Origin: Macrotrachela quadricornifera
Taxonomy: Eukaryota > Rotifera > Eurotatoria > Philodinida > Philodinidae
NCBI GenBank assembly: GCA_022393335.1
Contig: JAJEKB010000790.1
Span: 194,897 to 258,896, forward strand
DNA length: 64,000 bases
Reading direction: 5' to 3'
Shown here: positions 25,270-36,496 of the stretch, piece after piece
Numbering within the stretch: the stretch's first letter is position 1
Layout: every line of letters starts with the position of its first letter
Position numbers and translations under genes: made by a program
Notes under the pieces: generated by a model
The model's database searches: none
The model's input: only the letters and a program-made list of their open reading frames with translations
What the model was told of the DNA's origin: nothing

Positions 25270-28200
25270 TTATGAGTTAGCAAGTGCTGTGACCTCTGAT
25301 GCATTGAGTTCACGTGCATAAGCATAAAACTCATCAAGAAAACCGTAAAATTGACCCATTTTTATTGTGCCCGTATTGCACGCACTCACTCCAAGCAGTG
25401 AACTGCCAAGTGTCATTGTCATAGGAACTCCACCGGAGTAAAAGGTATACGCACCAACTGAGCCTCGTAGAGTACCATTAACATATAATCGTTGGCCATT
25501 CGTTGGCGAATAAGTCGCTACTACGTGAGTCCAGGTATTAAGTGGAACAATTGGTCCAGTGAGTGGAACATTGTAACTATTCCAGCTATTGATGGCGATT
25601 TGTCCAGATGAACTGAGACCTATCATAGGTAAACACCATGCACTAGTCTGAGCTCCATCAGTTCGGCTACTTAAGTGTAGAATAGTTCCGCCGGTAAGAC
25701 TTGTCGGTTTGAACCAAACTGCCAATGAATATGGCCAGCTATCTGTTCCGAACCGTGTGAAACCTGTAACTTGAACGTAGGATGACGAATTCGAAAGAGA
25801 TAAAGCTTGATTCACTCGTCCTAATGATGTATACGAATAACTAGCTCCTGTTCCATTAATTCGAAGAGGACCGGAATCACGAAGTGTATTTCCATCAAAG
25901 GGTAGATAGACAACCAATGTAGCATCATTTAAAATGTCTGTTGCATTCTTTGCCAAATTATAGTAAGTCATTGAATCGAGACAACCATGAAATAGATTAT
26001 TCTGCGCATCTACCTCGGCAATACCAATAGTTACCGATCTAAAACAAAATAGATTTTTGATCAAATTCTTTTATCAGATGAAAAATCAGTGAAAGGAGCA
26101 ATGAGATAAAATTGGATTGAGAATTAAAAAACTCAATTTCTATATTCTAACAATTTTCATTTATGTCTTCTTTCTAATTTAAGATCTATATTGACTCTTG
26201 TTCGAATTCAGATAATTATCAAGTGAGCGAAATATTTCCAGTTAATTAAATACTAATTCCGAGTGGTTGTTGTACTTAAGAAATAGATCTAGACTCAGCA
26301 TGGATAATTACAATTGTATAGAATTATTTACAATAATAAATAATCATGTTCGAACATAAATACCGGATGCAAATATCTGGAGAAGATGATATTGCAGTGT
26401 CCGCACACGTGTCGATTTAATACTGTTAGATGTGATGACATAAAATTGTTTATGTATAAAACTTCTGTGTATGCACACAAGTATAGACAACAATGGACCA
26501 TCAACGGAATACTCACTATCAGAAGACTTGAACATGCGAAAGACTCATTTTAGGCATGAGGTTGAAACTTACATACTTTGATATATAAAATAGGTTACTT
26601 CGCTACTCGGTCATCTTTTCACAATCCAAATATATTCAAAACTATTTAGAATAAGAATTTACTGAAAATTTTCCGATACGTTTATATACCAATGCTAACA
26701 AAGAAGAATTTTAAAATTAAATAAGTTGCTGAAATCATATGAAGACCGTTCAAAAAAAGTATCTAAACTGGTTTTATTAAAAAAACTATAAAAAGTGCTG
26801 CTATATTTGTATTAATATCTGTATGTAGTTCGTACAATCCTTTATTTATAGACATCATAAGCTTGATTGATTTATGAGTATTTATGAAAATATTAGAATA
26901 CATGTTAGACCATTGTTTACACACTGACAAAAAAACAAATTAATTAAATTAGTTTGGATACTTTTTGAACGTCCTACGTTTAGTGTATAGTTGTAGGAAG
27001 ATAAATCTATTTTAACAAGTACTAACAAAATACACGGCAAAAAAAATCTAAATTCTTATATAAAACAGCATTTACATTACAAACTCGTAAAATCTAGCAT
27101 GTCAACGTAGAGTTATTGTATTAGTGATCTTTCGTAAATACTACTTTTTTTTGCATTGACATGCTAAATTTTGCAAAATTCTACGCATCGTCTTGGCAAT
27201 CTATATAAAGGGTATTTCACCATGATCATGCAAATGCAATACATCTGAGTAACTGTAGAAAAGTCTTTCTTGATCTCATATATATTGTAGAAAGACTTCA
27301 AATGCTGCAATTGAATGTATATGTTATTGTCCTGCGCTTATACGCAAACACTGAAAATATTTTAAATAGCTTACGTTATTGTGTATAAGTTTTCTAGATA
27401 CATTTTCCAATAAGATCGTCTTTTAAGGTATTTCTTTTGACTAGAATAGATGATCATGACTTATTCGAAAAAAAAGAAGCATTGTAATGTTCAAATATCT
27501 GATTGACTAGACTTTAAAGTTTCACGGTAGTAAATAGACTACTAACCCTGCTGTGCCTCTATATGGCCCTGCCGAAGCGCGTGATGCGTCCAAATAACCA
27601 TTGACATATACGTATTGTGTACTAATCGAATAGTCATAGACATAAGCCTAGAATTGATATAAAACTAGAACATGCTTCTTTAGTGTTTTATTCTTTAGAT
27701 ACATACTACGTGATACCATTGATTGGTGCTCAATATCTAAATAAAATATAAAAATGGTTAATTACTGTTCTTCTATAATTATGTGCTACAAAGAAGTTCA
27801 TGATACTGATAATATGTCTTCATTTTTTACTCACCTGATTTCCTCCAACATCGTCAGCATAAAAACCAAGATATACGCGTTGATTTCGAATGACAAAGTG
27901 TAGTGATTTATCCAGTACGTTTTGTTCTATTTGTGCAAGTATTGCATGATCACTATTTTGACTGCCAGTATTCAATGTCTGTGCATATAACCATACTTCA
28001 AGTGTTAACGATGTATAGGACATGTTAAGAAACGGTGGATTATTGACTGTTACTGACTGATTCATTGATCTATCCAACCAAAGGCACGAACCAGCACCAT
28101 TATAACCTGGTGATAAGTAAGTTGGTCCATTGCTACCGATTCCATTAAAGTTATTATACAAATCTTGCAATGTGCCATCAAAAGCCCAAAAGATTCGAGC

Positions 28201-31200
28201 AGCTGAAAAATCGAACAAAACATGTTCAATCAAATAATTATGTAGAATACTAACATGTTTGACATATAGAGCCTTCCCATGCTGTACTACCTATGTTAAC
28301 AACGTATTTAGAAACAAAACTGAATGGTTCATTTTATAACTGAAGCTACTTACATGTACATACATTAGTTGCTGTACAATTGCCACCATTAAGGCATGCA
28401 GGATTGCAGACAGCTATTAATTAAAGCAGATATTATTGATTATAATGAATAATTTTCTTCTCTTTAGAAAAGTCGATTTTTCAAAAATAAATCAATATTG
28501 AGTTTTTAGCATAGAAAGATACGCTGAAGTTTTCTCTTTCAGAATATACATGACTTTTTGAAAAATACTGAGGTTTCAATAGACTTAGTGTAAAAAATTA
28601 CTATCTTGCTAGCCTATTTTTTGAAAAACTGCTTGTTGTTACTTGCAATAGCATTGCATGTAACTTTTGATGTATTAAATATGATAGGTGGCGTTAATTT
28701 ATTCGTCTGTTACACGTTCTAAAAAAATATCTATTGAAGTGTAGTGGAAACATACCATGTTAATATGGTGTTTCTGAGATTTGAATGCAAAAATCCACTT
28801 CTAAAACTTCTTTACCATTTTATTCAGAAAATAGTTTCCAATCAGAAAAATCGAAATAATTCTTGTTCGGCTCAAGCTATATCGAATGTTTTCTTTTGTT
28901 TTAAAGAATTTGACAAGAGCAAATATTTGTCTAACCAATTTCTTTAAAATCGACTTTTGGATTGAGAAAAATAGAATTTACTACTGTTAAACCTCCATTT
29001 TTTATGCTGATTTTGAGATCCTTCTAGTAAAATGACGATAAAACTCAATAAGATTGAATTTAAAAATTTTGTTCAGATAAAAGTTGTGTACTGACATTAG
29101 CTTTAATTTGAAACTAGCCCGATCTCGATACCTTGTGCTATAACCAAGTTATATCGATGCTCTTGAAGTCCAAAAATGACACATGAATCAGCTAAAACTT
29201 CAGTCTAGTACGGTCAATCAGATTGAAATTTTTATCAGAGTTGTATCTCTCCAGAATCACTAATCCTTGAAATTTTTAGTTTAAAAGGTCCATTCTAAAT
29301 GGAAGATCGTTTCTGAGGAGGAGGTCCTCAATTACAGAAAAAGTCTAGAATTTTGTAATTGAACAAGTAATGTTTTTATGAAACATGATCTAAAAAAAGT
29401 GTTGAACTGTATAGAGATAGAAATTTGGACTTACTCTTTCCACTCTTCCACATACGTGACAGATATTCTAGCAAGAATCCATTGGGACTATGGCATGCGT
29501 AACGTATTCCACAGTGGGTTCTTTAAAAAGCAATAGAAAAACGGTAATATTTAACTAATTATTAATTTATCTATTCAAAAAATTCTGTATTTTTGTGATT
29601 AATTATTCAATAAATGCATGAACTTCGAATGGAGTCCAATGAACTTTGGTCCCGACAGGGCCTCACATTAAGTATAGTTCTCTATTTTGGAGAGAGGAGA
29701 CGATTACTTATAAGTATGCAATCAAATTTTATCAATCCATGATCAGTACTAATGACTATATAATTTTAGACATTTTTAGTCCTATATGGATGGCGCTAAC
29801 CGTTCTTCTCTCAGTAGAATCTAGAAAACTGATGAATTTTTAAGAATATATTGGTAAAACCTAGTCCAAATTTGAAGACAATCAGTCTAAACTTCGTAAA
29901 CCCCCCCCCCCCCGCAATAAAAGGCCCGGGGCCCTCTATTATGGTTTCGCACATCGCACTTTTTTTGTGGAAAAATCCCCCTAGCCCTGTAGGGCATTTT
30001 TTCTAGATTTTTGCTCCAGAGGGGCCTTCTATTTAAAGAGGGCCTATTAATACGAGAGGGCCTTCTGTTGCGGGGAGGGGGGGGGAGGGGGTTTAGTTTC
30101 ATCATTTAGATCGCAGGTTTATTTTTCTTCTCTTAGAACTAAACTTTACATTGTCTAATAAGAACTTCTAAACATTTTTTTTTGCTTTCTGAGGATATTT
30201 CATTATTTGGAAACTTTTCAAAATACTGAGCCACTATTTATAGTAATAAGTTAAAGTGTGGTTATACGAAACTTGTATAATTTGAATGTTTTTTTAGGAT
30301 GTAAACAGATTGCGGAGAACACTTAATAATACGTTTTTACATTTGGAAACTTTTGGCTCAAACTAGATCTAGACTTAGCTAGAAATGGTCTTAGGTTGGA
30401 TTGGGACACTTCTAACACTGATATATATATATATCTTTCTCTAGTCAATATGAAACAGACGTGCGGTGGTTGTTGTTGATGTAGTTGATGTTGTTGTAGT
30501 AGAAGTTGTTGTCGTTGTCACGCTCGTTGTACTTGTAGTTGTGCTGGTCGAAGACGACGTCGTTGTTGTAGTTGTGCTAGTGGAAGACGACGTCGTTGTT
30601 GTGGTTGCAGCTATAGTATATATTTCAAAAAGTACAAAGTCAATAAAATTCAACAACTTCAAACAAAAGATGATTCTTTAGTATGCTTAATAATTGACTC
30701 ATTATAAAGTCTGTTACAATGCGTTAGAGTACCTCAGATGAACTGAGAATGGTATCCTTCACTTACTTGTGGTACTTGTTGCTGTTGTGACAATCAGTGT
30801 CGTAGTATTTACCACTAAATAAAAAATATGATAGTGTGTATGTATATTTTTTTGTGCTGAGAAGCTCACCGCTTGTTGAAGATGTAGTCGAACTAGACCC
30901 TGTAAAGGAAAAAAAATAAAAGAAAATTAATTTTGAAGTGTTGCAATTCAAAAGATCGAATTTTTAGTCACCTGAGCTTTTCCAAAGAACAATAGTAACA
31001 GTTAATACTATTCCTGCTACAAGTGCACCAATAACCAGTGCAGTAGTAAATACTTTTGCTTGAGAACCAGTTGATAGTTTAGCCGTCGATTCAGCTTCAG
31101 TTACACGGCTTAAAAAAAAGATAAAATTGCAAGTATCAAGATGTATTTTAGCTGCAAAGCGAATATCTCGAACAAAAGAAAGTGAATAAAAAAAATCGTT

Positions 31201-31511
31201 CTTCTGAGTGTGTTACTAATCTTGATTGAAACAGTGCTAGATATCATATCATAATCAAAACAAAGATCTTAAAATATTTGATAATTGACTGATTACTTCG
31301 TTGATGTCAAAGCTATTTCTTCTAGTTGATTTGTTGCTGATTTCGCTGTCGTTGTATGATCCCAACAAGAGTTCAATATAGGAGTACTACGACTTGAGTT
31401 CTGGGCAATGCTGTTTTGTGTAGATGCTGAAAGAACATCATAGTTAAAGTTTAGAACATTAGTATTATTACTCTGCTGTTGTGAGCTATAGATACGTTGT
31501 AACAGGCTCAT
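25270..31511 (-). CDS. Type II membrane protein: cytosolic tail, TM helix, Ser/Thr-rich stalk, EGF-like fragment, two LamG/ConA-like domains
   Basis: About nine or ten exons on the minus strand. The ATG at 31511 (MSLLQRIYSS) follows an upstream in-frame stop. A short cytosolic part leads to one hydrophobic helix (TTALVIGALVAGIVLTVTIV, about 30990-31060), then small exons (30870-30899, 30768-about 30815, 30461-30610) coding a Thr/Ser stalk likely O-glycosylated. The exon 28354-28413 codes a four-Cys EGF-like piece (CNPACLNGGNC). Exons at 27835-28223, near 27707-27737 and 27545-27649 form one laminin-G/ConA-like domain (SLTLEVWLYA, NQWYHV, YVNGYLD); 25270-26041 codes a second (YLPFDGNT, YSLAVWFKP, NTWTHVVATY, DEFYAYAREL). 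Splice phases checked across the stalk exons agree. Likely a cell-surface adhesion or glycan-binding protein; partner unknown. Two introns (26042-27544, 28414-30460) are long and hold repeats. An extra exon near 29440-29520 cannot be excluded. Confidence 0.72.
26745..26974. mobile_element. MITE-like inverted repeat in an intron, about 230 bp
   Basis: Terminal inverted repeats of about 28 bases: left GACCGTTCAAAAAAAGTATC..., right (reverse complement) GACGTTCAAAAAGTATCCAA.... They agree except for a few substitutions and two missing A's. The interior is AT-rich and non-coding. It lies in the 1.5-kb intron of the LamG protein gene. No certain target duplication. Confidence 0.55.
27093..27172. 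repeat. Short inverted repeat (hairpin)
   Basis: AAAATCTAGCATGTCAA and, about 45 bases on, TTGACATGCTAAATTTT form a 17-base inverted pair with one mismatch. It lies in a LamG-gene intron; role unknown. Confidence 0.5.
27261..27298. repeat. Perfect 10-base hairpin
   Basis: AAGTCTTTCT at 27261-27270 and AGAAAGACTT at 27289-27298 are perfect inverted copies with an 18-base loop. Intronic, unexplained. Confidence 0.5.
29897..30095. mobile_element. G/C-run inverted-repeat element (MITE-like), about 200 bp
   Basis: The left end reads TAAACCCCCCCCCCCCC then GCAATAAAAGGCC. The right end, reverse-complemented, reads TAAACCCCCTCCCCC... then GCAACAGAAGGCC, an inverted pair of about 35 bases with length differences in the C run. 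The interior has several GGGCCCT/AGGGCC motifs. The sequence GGGGCCCTCTATTATGG resembles GGGGCCCTACTATGGG in the hAT element at 20407-20591, so the two may be related. No certain target duplication. It lies in a 2-kb intron of the LamG protein gene. Confidence 0.6.
30421..30434. repeat. (TA)n microsatellite
   Basis: Uninterrupted TA run just 3' (minus strand) of the Ser/Thr-stalk exon. Similar short TA runs occur near 46329-46340 and 46654-46668. Confidence 0.6.
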
Positions 31512-32877
31512 TCTTTTTTTGATTTCTTTTCGAAACTGATTGTACTTTTTACAGTAAAGCACAATTGAATACTTATTATTTCAGCCTATCATGGATGAAA
31601 ATATAAAGGAAGACTCTCGAATGCACATATTTTATATTGAAAATTAAAAATTTAATTATATTTTATAGTGAATGTGAGTGCATCTTTGAAATTAAAAGGT
31701 TTTTGTTTTCTTTGTTTGATGAGGCATGTGAACGTAAACCTATGTGGCAGTCAAATATTTTTCCATTTTTACGGTAATAAACCTACAACATACGATGATC
31801 CTTCCCTTGAATTTTCCAACGCAAATATTTATCTAACATCTTATCAATCCTACGATTTATACAGTCGTACGTATGTAAAAAAGACATAAGTAACGTTTAC
31901 AAAAGCGTGTATGGTGTCTTTTTTCTGTAAAGTTTGGAGATTTCAAGTAGCAAGACAGTATGCAGAACTATTGAAGCAGTTTGGCCATAAGAAAAACTAA
32001 TGAAAACACATCCTATAGCAGTCTCAAATGTATATATCTCAAGTTAAAGATAATAATAATAAAATCTAAAAACATGTATGAAACTCATTTCATCTAACTC
32101 TTGATCCTACAATGATAATCATATTGATTAGTGATGATATGAATGGAAAGTTTCAGTTCGAATGATGGCTAAAGACAAAACAATAATATCAATCGATGAT
32201 CTGTTTTATTAACTTGTACTTTACATTGAGATTGATATCTGCTCAGTCCCTCGATCTAAATGTAGATATTTACACTTAGTTGATATTTTAACTGTATTTC
32301 TTGTTATGAATGAAGGATGTGTGAGGATAAATAATCTATTTTTTGTTGTTTTTACCTTAACGACAGCCATTCAGTCAACTCACTTTCTCAAGATATATTA
32401 TAATTCTTACTAACTTTCCTTGTTTACTGAATCATTTACTTCGACACTTTACTGGATCATTTTAGTACAGAATGATGGATTATCTTGTTTTTTTAAATAA
32501 ATAACATAGTTTGTCTTTTATTCATATTTTAGTTGAAACCAATTACTATAACGTCTTCATACCTTCAAGACAAATAGAAGGATGTGTAGGAAAGAAGCAT
32601 GTGATCACGTTGAAGAGTAATAAATGTGCGAAGAAAATTCCACTGATGAAGGAATATCTCGAGATGTTCATACAGTTTAGGCTCTATCTTTTGCCATAAA
32701 TAGATTTCGATGATGTGTAGAAATGTTTAAAATGATTTTTTCTCTATAATTTTTCTTTCTACGATATTGAATGTTCAAAAAATCGTATGAGAATAAAACG
32801 AGAATGAAATAGAGTCTTTTGAAATACTTTGGATCGAAAATTTAAACTTTCTTTTTATTTTTATTCAGTAGTGTGAA
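31512..32877. other. Intergenic, no gene seen
   Basis: AT-rich 5' flank of the minus-strand LamG gene. Frames at 31668-31889 and 32511-32699 have no ATG-started domain or family resemblance. Confidence 0.5.
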
Positions 32878-33171
32878 ACTTGAAAGTTGAATTCAAGTAT
32901 CCAGGTATTCAACCTCTTCCCAGTGTTCCTCCCTCACCCTCAGCTAGCCCTGTGTGGTTTTGACACCACCCTCCCCAAGGATTCCGCCCTCAACCCCGTC
33001 TGACCCTGCTGACTTCTTCCCACCGTGCCCAGAGTTCCCCTTACCCTCAGCTGGTTCTGTGGGGTTATGGCCTCCCTTCTAGGGTTCCACCTTTACCCTC
33101 AGCTGGCCCCATGAGATTCTGCACTTTTACCCTCTCCTCTCCTTTTGGATACTTCAATTCTAGTTTCAAGT
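32878..33171. repeat. GC-rich decayed minisatellite bounded by inverted repeats
   Basis: An interior of about 240 bp (roughly 32905-33145) is C/T-rich and repeats a motif such as TTCC-ACC-TTACCCTCAGCTGG-CC-GTG-GGTT in at least three diverged copies (CCTCAGCTAGCCCTGTG, CCTCAGCTGGTTCTGTG, CCTCAGCTGGCCCCATG). It is bounded by inverted arms: left ACTTGAAAGTTGAATTCAAG then TATCCA (32878-32903); the right arm at 33146-33171 reads, in reverse complement, ACTTGAAACTAGAATTGAAG then TATCCA. Its composition is unlike anything near it. Probably a non-autonomous element carrying internal tandem repeats. Confidence 0.65.
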
Positions 33172-34611
33172 ATTACATATATGTTAGTTTCAATGATGAA
33201 AAGAATACAAAGAAACAATGAATACAAGTAGTTTTATTTCCTTCAGAATAGTATAGTAAACAAGGTCTATGAAAAATTCTATAATACAAAGAATTTAGAA
33301 GTTTATGTGACAATTATTTGGCTTTTTCTATTTAAAGATTACGACATCTCTCTATACTGTAGTAAAAAAGAAATGATAAGTCGTTTTCAAATTCAAAAAC
33401 AACGTAATTTTTTTAATAAAAATGAAAATATATATGCACACAGGATTGTGCAAAAGCTACACCATCGAAAAAAAATTAATATATTTATTACGGCTAAAAG
33501 AAGTCAAGTGAACTTTTGTCCATTATAGAGGCATATTTAAGGTTTCTATTCATAAATATATGACTAGAGAAACCCTTTGTTAAGTATATTGGATTTCTTT
33601 TATCTTTAAAAAAATAAAATCTTTTTATTGAGCTTAATAGTGGTATTTAACGAAGAATCTCTTACGGCATATCTTTATGAATATGAACTTGAAACATTGT
33701 ACTATCATTGATAAAAGAACAGTTTATTTGCTCATGTCGTAATGGAATTATTCAACTTTTCTTCGGTAAAGTAACTCTCGTATCACTCTGTATATAGACG
33801 CAATAAAGAGCGAAACTATTCTTGAATTTTTTGGCAAGAAAATTAATCGTGAGATAAGAAAAATAATGATATTACTGTACAGTAACAGAAAGAAAAGATA
33901 AGCATGAGATAAGAGAGATGGCAAATAGAACCATCTAAGATATATACGACCTTTTGGATCTGACAGTTTCATGTAAAGAAAATATTTTTCTTCCATTAAT
34001 AATTAGGCAGTAGATATTCAAGAACTGCCGTGTTTGAAAGTTAAAACTTAATAAAAATAATATTTTTGCGAAATATAAGAACTTTATTTATTCTTTTTAA
34101 ATATTAAAATATTGAAAATTTTTTTCTGTTTGGTGCTGAGTTTATTATTGTAAGTGAGATTTATTATAGAGACCAGATGTTTTCATCTATATCAGATACT
34201 TCATAAATGTTGAAATATTTTTCCAAATTTCAGATCTCAAATTAGATGACGACAGTTTAAGATTTCTTCTTTTCAAGATGACTAGCTCTTATCGATATTT
34301 ACAAAGAAAATATTTAAAAATTTGAACTTTTTTTTTCTTCAAAATATATGTCGCAACTATCTATAACGATTGAATAAATATTTTTTTTGTCTAATTCTTC
34401 TTTGAAATCATTCTCAAAGAAATGCGAATACTCTTATTTATGATTAAGTAGCACAGAGATATTATCCTTATTATATACATTCTAGATTTATTGATAAATA
34501 ATTAATATAAATAGCACCAAATAATGAAGAAATTTAGAAGAATTATATATAGATGTGATGTCAAATTGAAGGAATGTGAAAGTAATATTCCTTTATTAGT
34601 TGAATATAATA
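33172..34611. other. Intergenic, no gene seen
   Basis: AT-rich 3' flank of the minus-strand ART-TPR gene. No coding exon or RNA gene recognised. Confidence 0.5.
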
Positions 34612-36496
34612 CTAATGTTTCACTATATTTGTTAATCTGTGAACACTTGTTTCTAATCCAGTGATCTGATAATGTGTTGGTGGTAAAATCTTACGACTGA
34701 TGTCTAGTGCTTGCTGATAATAATCTAATGCGTTTGTATACTTTCCTTGGCATTCATGCAACCAACCAATATTACTGTATATTGAAGCAATTTGTGGGTG
34801 ATTAGGTGGAAGTTTTGCTTGACGAATTGTAAGGACTTTATTATAATAATTTAATGCTAAATCATATTTTTTGATAGTAGTATATGTAGTACCTATACTA
34901 TCATAAGTTGCTGCAAGATCAAGAGAATCAGCAGGAAGTATATTTTCTTGAATTGTCATTGCTTTAGTTAATTCACTCAAAGCATTCTCATAATTCCCTT
35001 TTTGTCGATAGATTTCACCAAGAAAACCATAACACTCTCCAACACTAGCGTGATTATCTCCTAAGATACGTTTTCGTATTTGTAAAGATTCTTTAAAATG
35101 TTCAAGACTTTCGTCACAATCATTACATCGAAGACATGCCCAACCAAGACCTAATTGAGCATCACCAACAGCAAGTTGTGTCTCTTCTAACATTCGTCTA
35201 TAACAATTTCGTGCTTTTTCATTTTCACCCATTCGAAGTAAAAGTTTACCAAGATTATCTAAATTAGTATCATCACCAATTTTTCCTTTCATATGAGTAA
35301 ATATTTCTTTCAAATGATAATCATCTTCACTTGCTAAGGATACACGAGCTATCCATATTCCATCTTGTTCAATTACTTTTTCAATACGAAATAGTGCACC
35401 AAGCATAATTAATACTTCATCTTCATGTTTAAAATAACTTTTGTGATTGATACTAGCAAAAGCTTTTGTTCGTAATCGAGGATCAATTTCAATTTCAAAA
35501 AGAATTAATTGCATAGTATCTCTCTTTCGAGAATTTCGAATATATTCAAGTGCAGTTGAACGATTACGACTTGTTGATAGAAAAGAATTCATAGATAAAA
35601 ATTCGCCAATATTATTTTTCATCAATTCAAGTTCATTGCTACATATTAATTGTCCACGATAAACTTGAAATAAATTTCGATTTCCATTTGTACGAATATG
35701 ATTTTCATATTCATGTTTAATTTCTTTTGCAATATCAGTAATAAAAAATCGAAAAGTAAATAACATATCAAAATCTTGAACACGTAATGCTTTATTCATC
35801 ATTCGATAAAAACATGAATCACGTGTATACCACCAGATTGCCTTTTCTGACTTATAATCATTTTCAAATTCATTAATAATTTTCATTTGTTTCTCATTCT
35901 TATTATAGTTATTTTTACAAACATCAATAAGTTCTTTACGATCACTCGATTTATGATGCATACGAAGAAGAACTTCAATGTACAATTGAAACCACATAAA
36001 TATTGCATTACGAACTTGAAGACTTTGAGAATTTGAACTGATTACAGATATTGAAGCACCATCTTCCACTTTTGTTTGTGCAATTTGATCTTTAGAAATT
36101 TGAGCAATAAGTTCAGTAGGTTGTACAAAAATGCCATTAATCTATTCAATAAAAGATTAAAATTTTTAAAATTTTAGTAAAATATTTTACTTTGTGATAT
36201 TTATTAGCCCATTGTTCAGTTGCTTTTTTATTTTGACAAAAAATATAACATGCAGAGAATTGTGAAAGATCATAAAGTCGAGGTACTATTTCTCGACCTA
36301 ATGCACCTGACACAATAAGAATAATTTTTTCTTCAGTAATCTGTCGAATATATTGTTCACATTCTTCGATATTATCGAATGTTCGAAGATGATTTATTAT
36401 TTGTCGAAGTTCTTTTTGAGTATTGATATTGTCTTCTGTCGAATTGACACTGCGGTCAAGCCATAAACATGCAAATGATTCAACGTTTGAAACCAT
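34612..36496 (-). CDS. Mono-ADP-ribosyltransferase (R-S-E type) with C-terminal TPR repeats
   Basis: Two exons (36496-36191 and 36141-34612) give 611 residues. Residues 1-100 or so form an N-terminal region (ACLWLDR, LIVSGALG, YIFCQ) found with such proteins in rotifers, of unknown role. The ART domain follows: VYRGQ (Arg), SFLSTSRN (STS) and KHEDEVLIM (ExE), so all three R-S-E motif elements are intact and arginine-directed transfer of ADP-ribose from NAD+ is predicted. The C-terminal 280 residues are tetratricopeptide/kinesin-light-chain-like repeats (GNYENALSELTKAM, KKYDLALNYYNKVL, GKYTNALDYYQQAL), a protein-binding scaffold. No signal peptide is seen, so it is probably intracellular, unlike vertebrate ecto-ARTs. 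ART-TPR proteins are a known expanded class in bdelloid rotifers; targets are unknown. The single intron is 49 bp, in phase 0. Confidence 0.9.

Noticed and set aside
29887..30105. Pro/Arg-rich minus frame
   Set aside because: It spans the C-run inverted-repeat element and has no protein-like content.
30466..30681. Plus-strand frame of Val/Asp repeats
   Set aside because: It is the antisense of the Thr/Ser-stalk exon of the minus-strand LamG gene; the minus frame fits flanking splice sites.
31668..31889. 73-codon plus-strand frame
   Set aside because: Starts at a non-ATG codon, with no domain or splice-site support.
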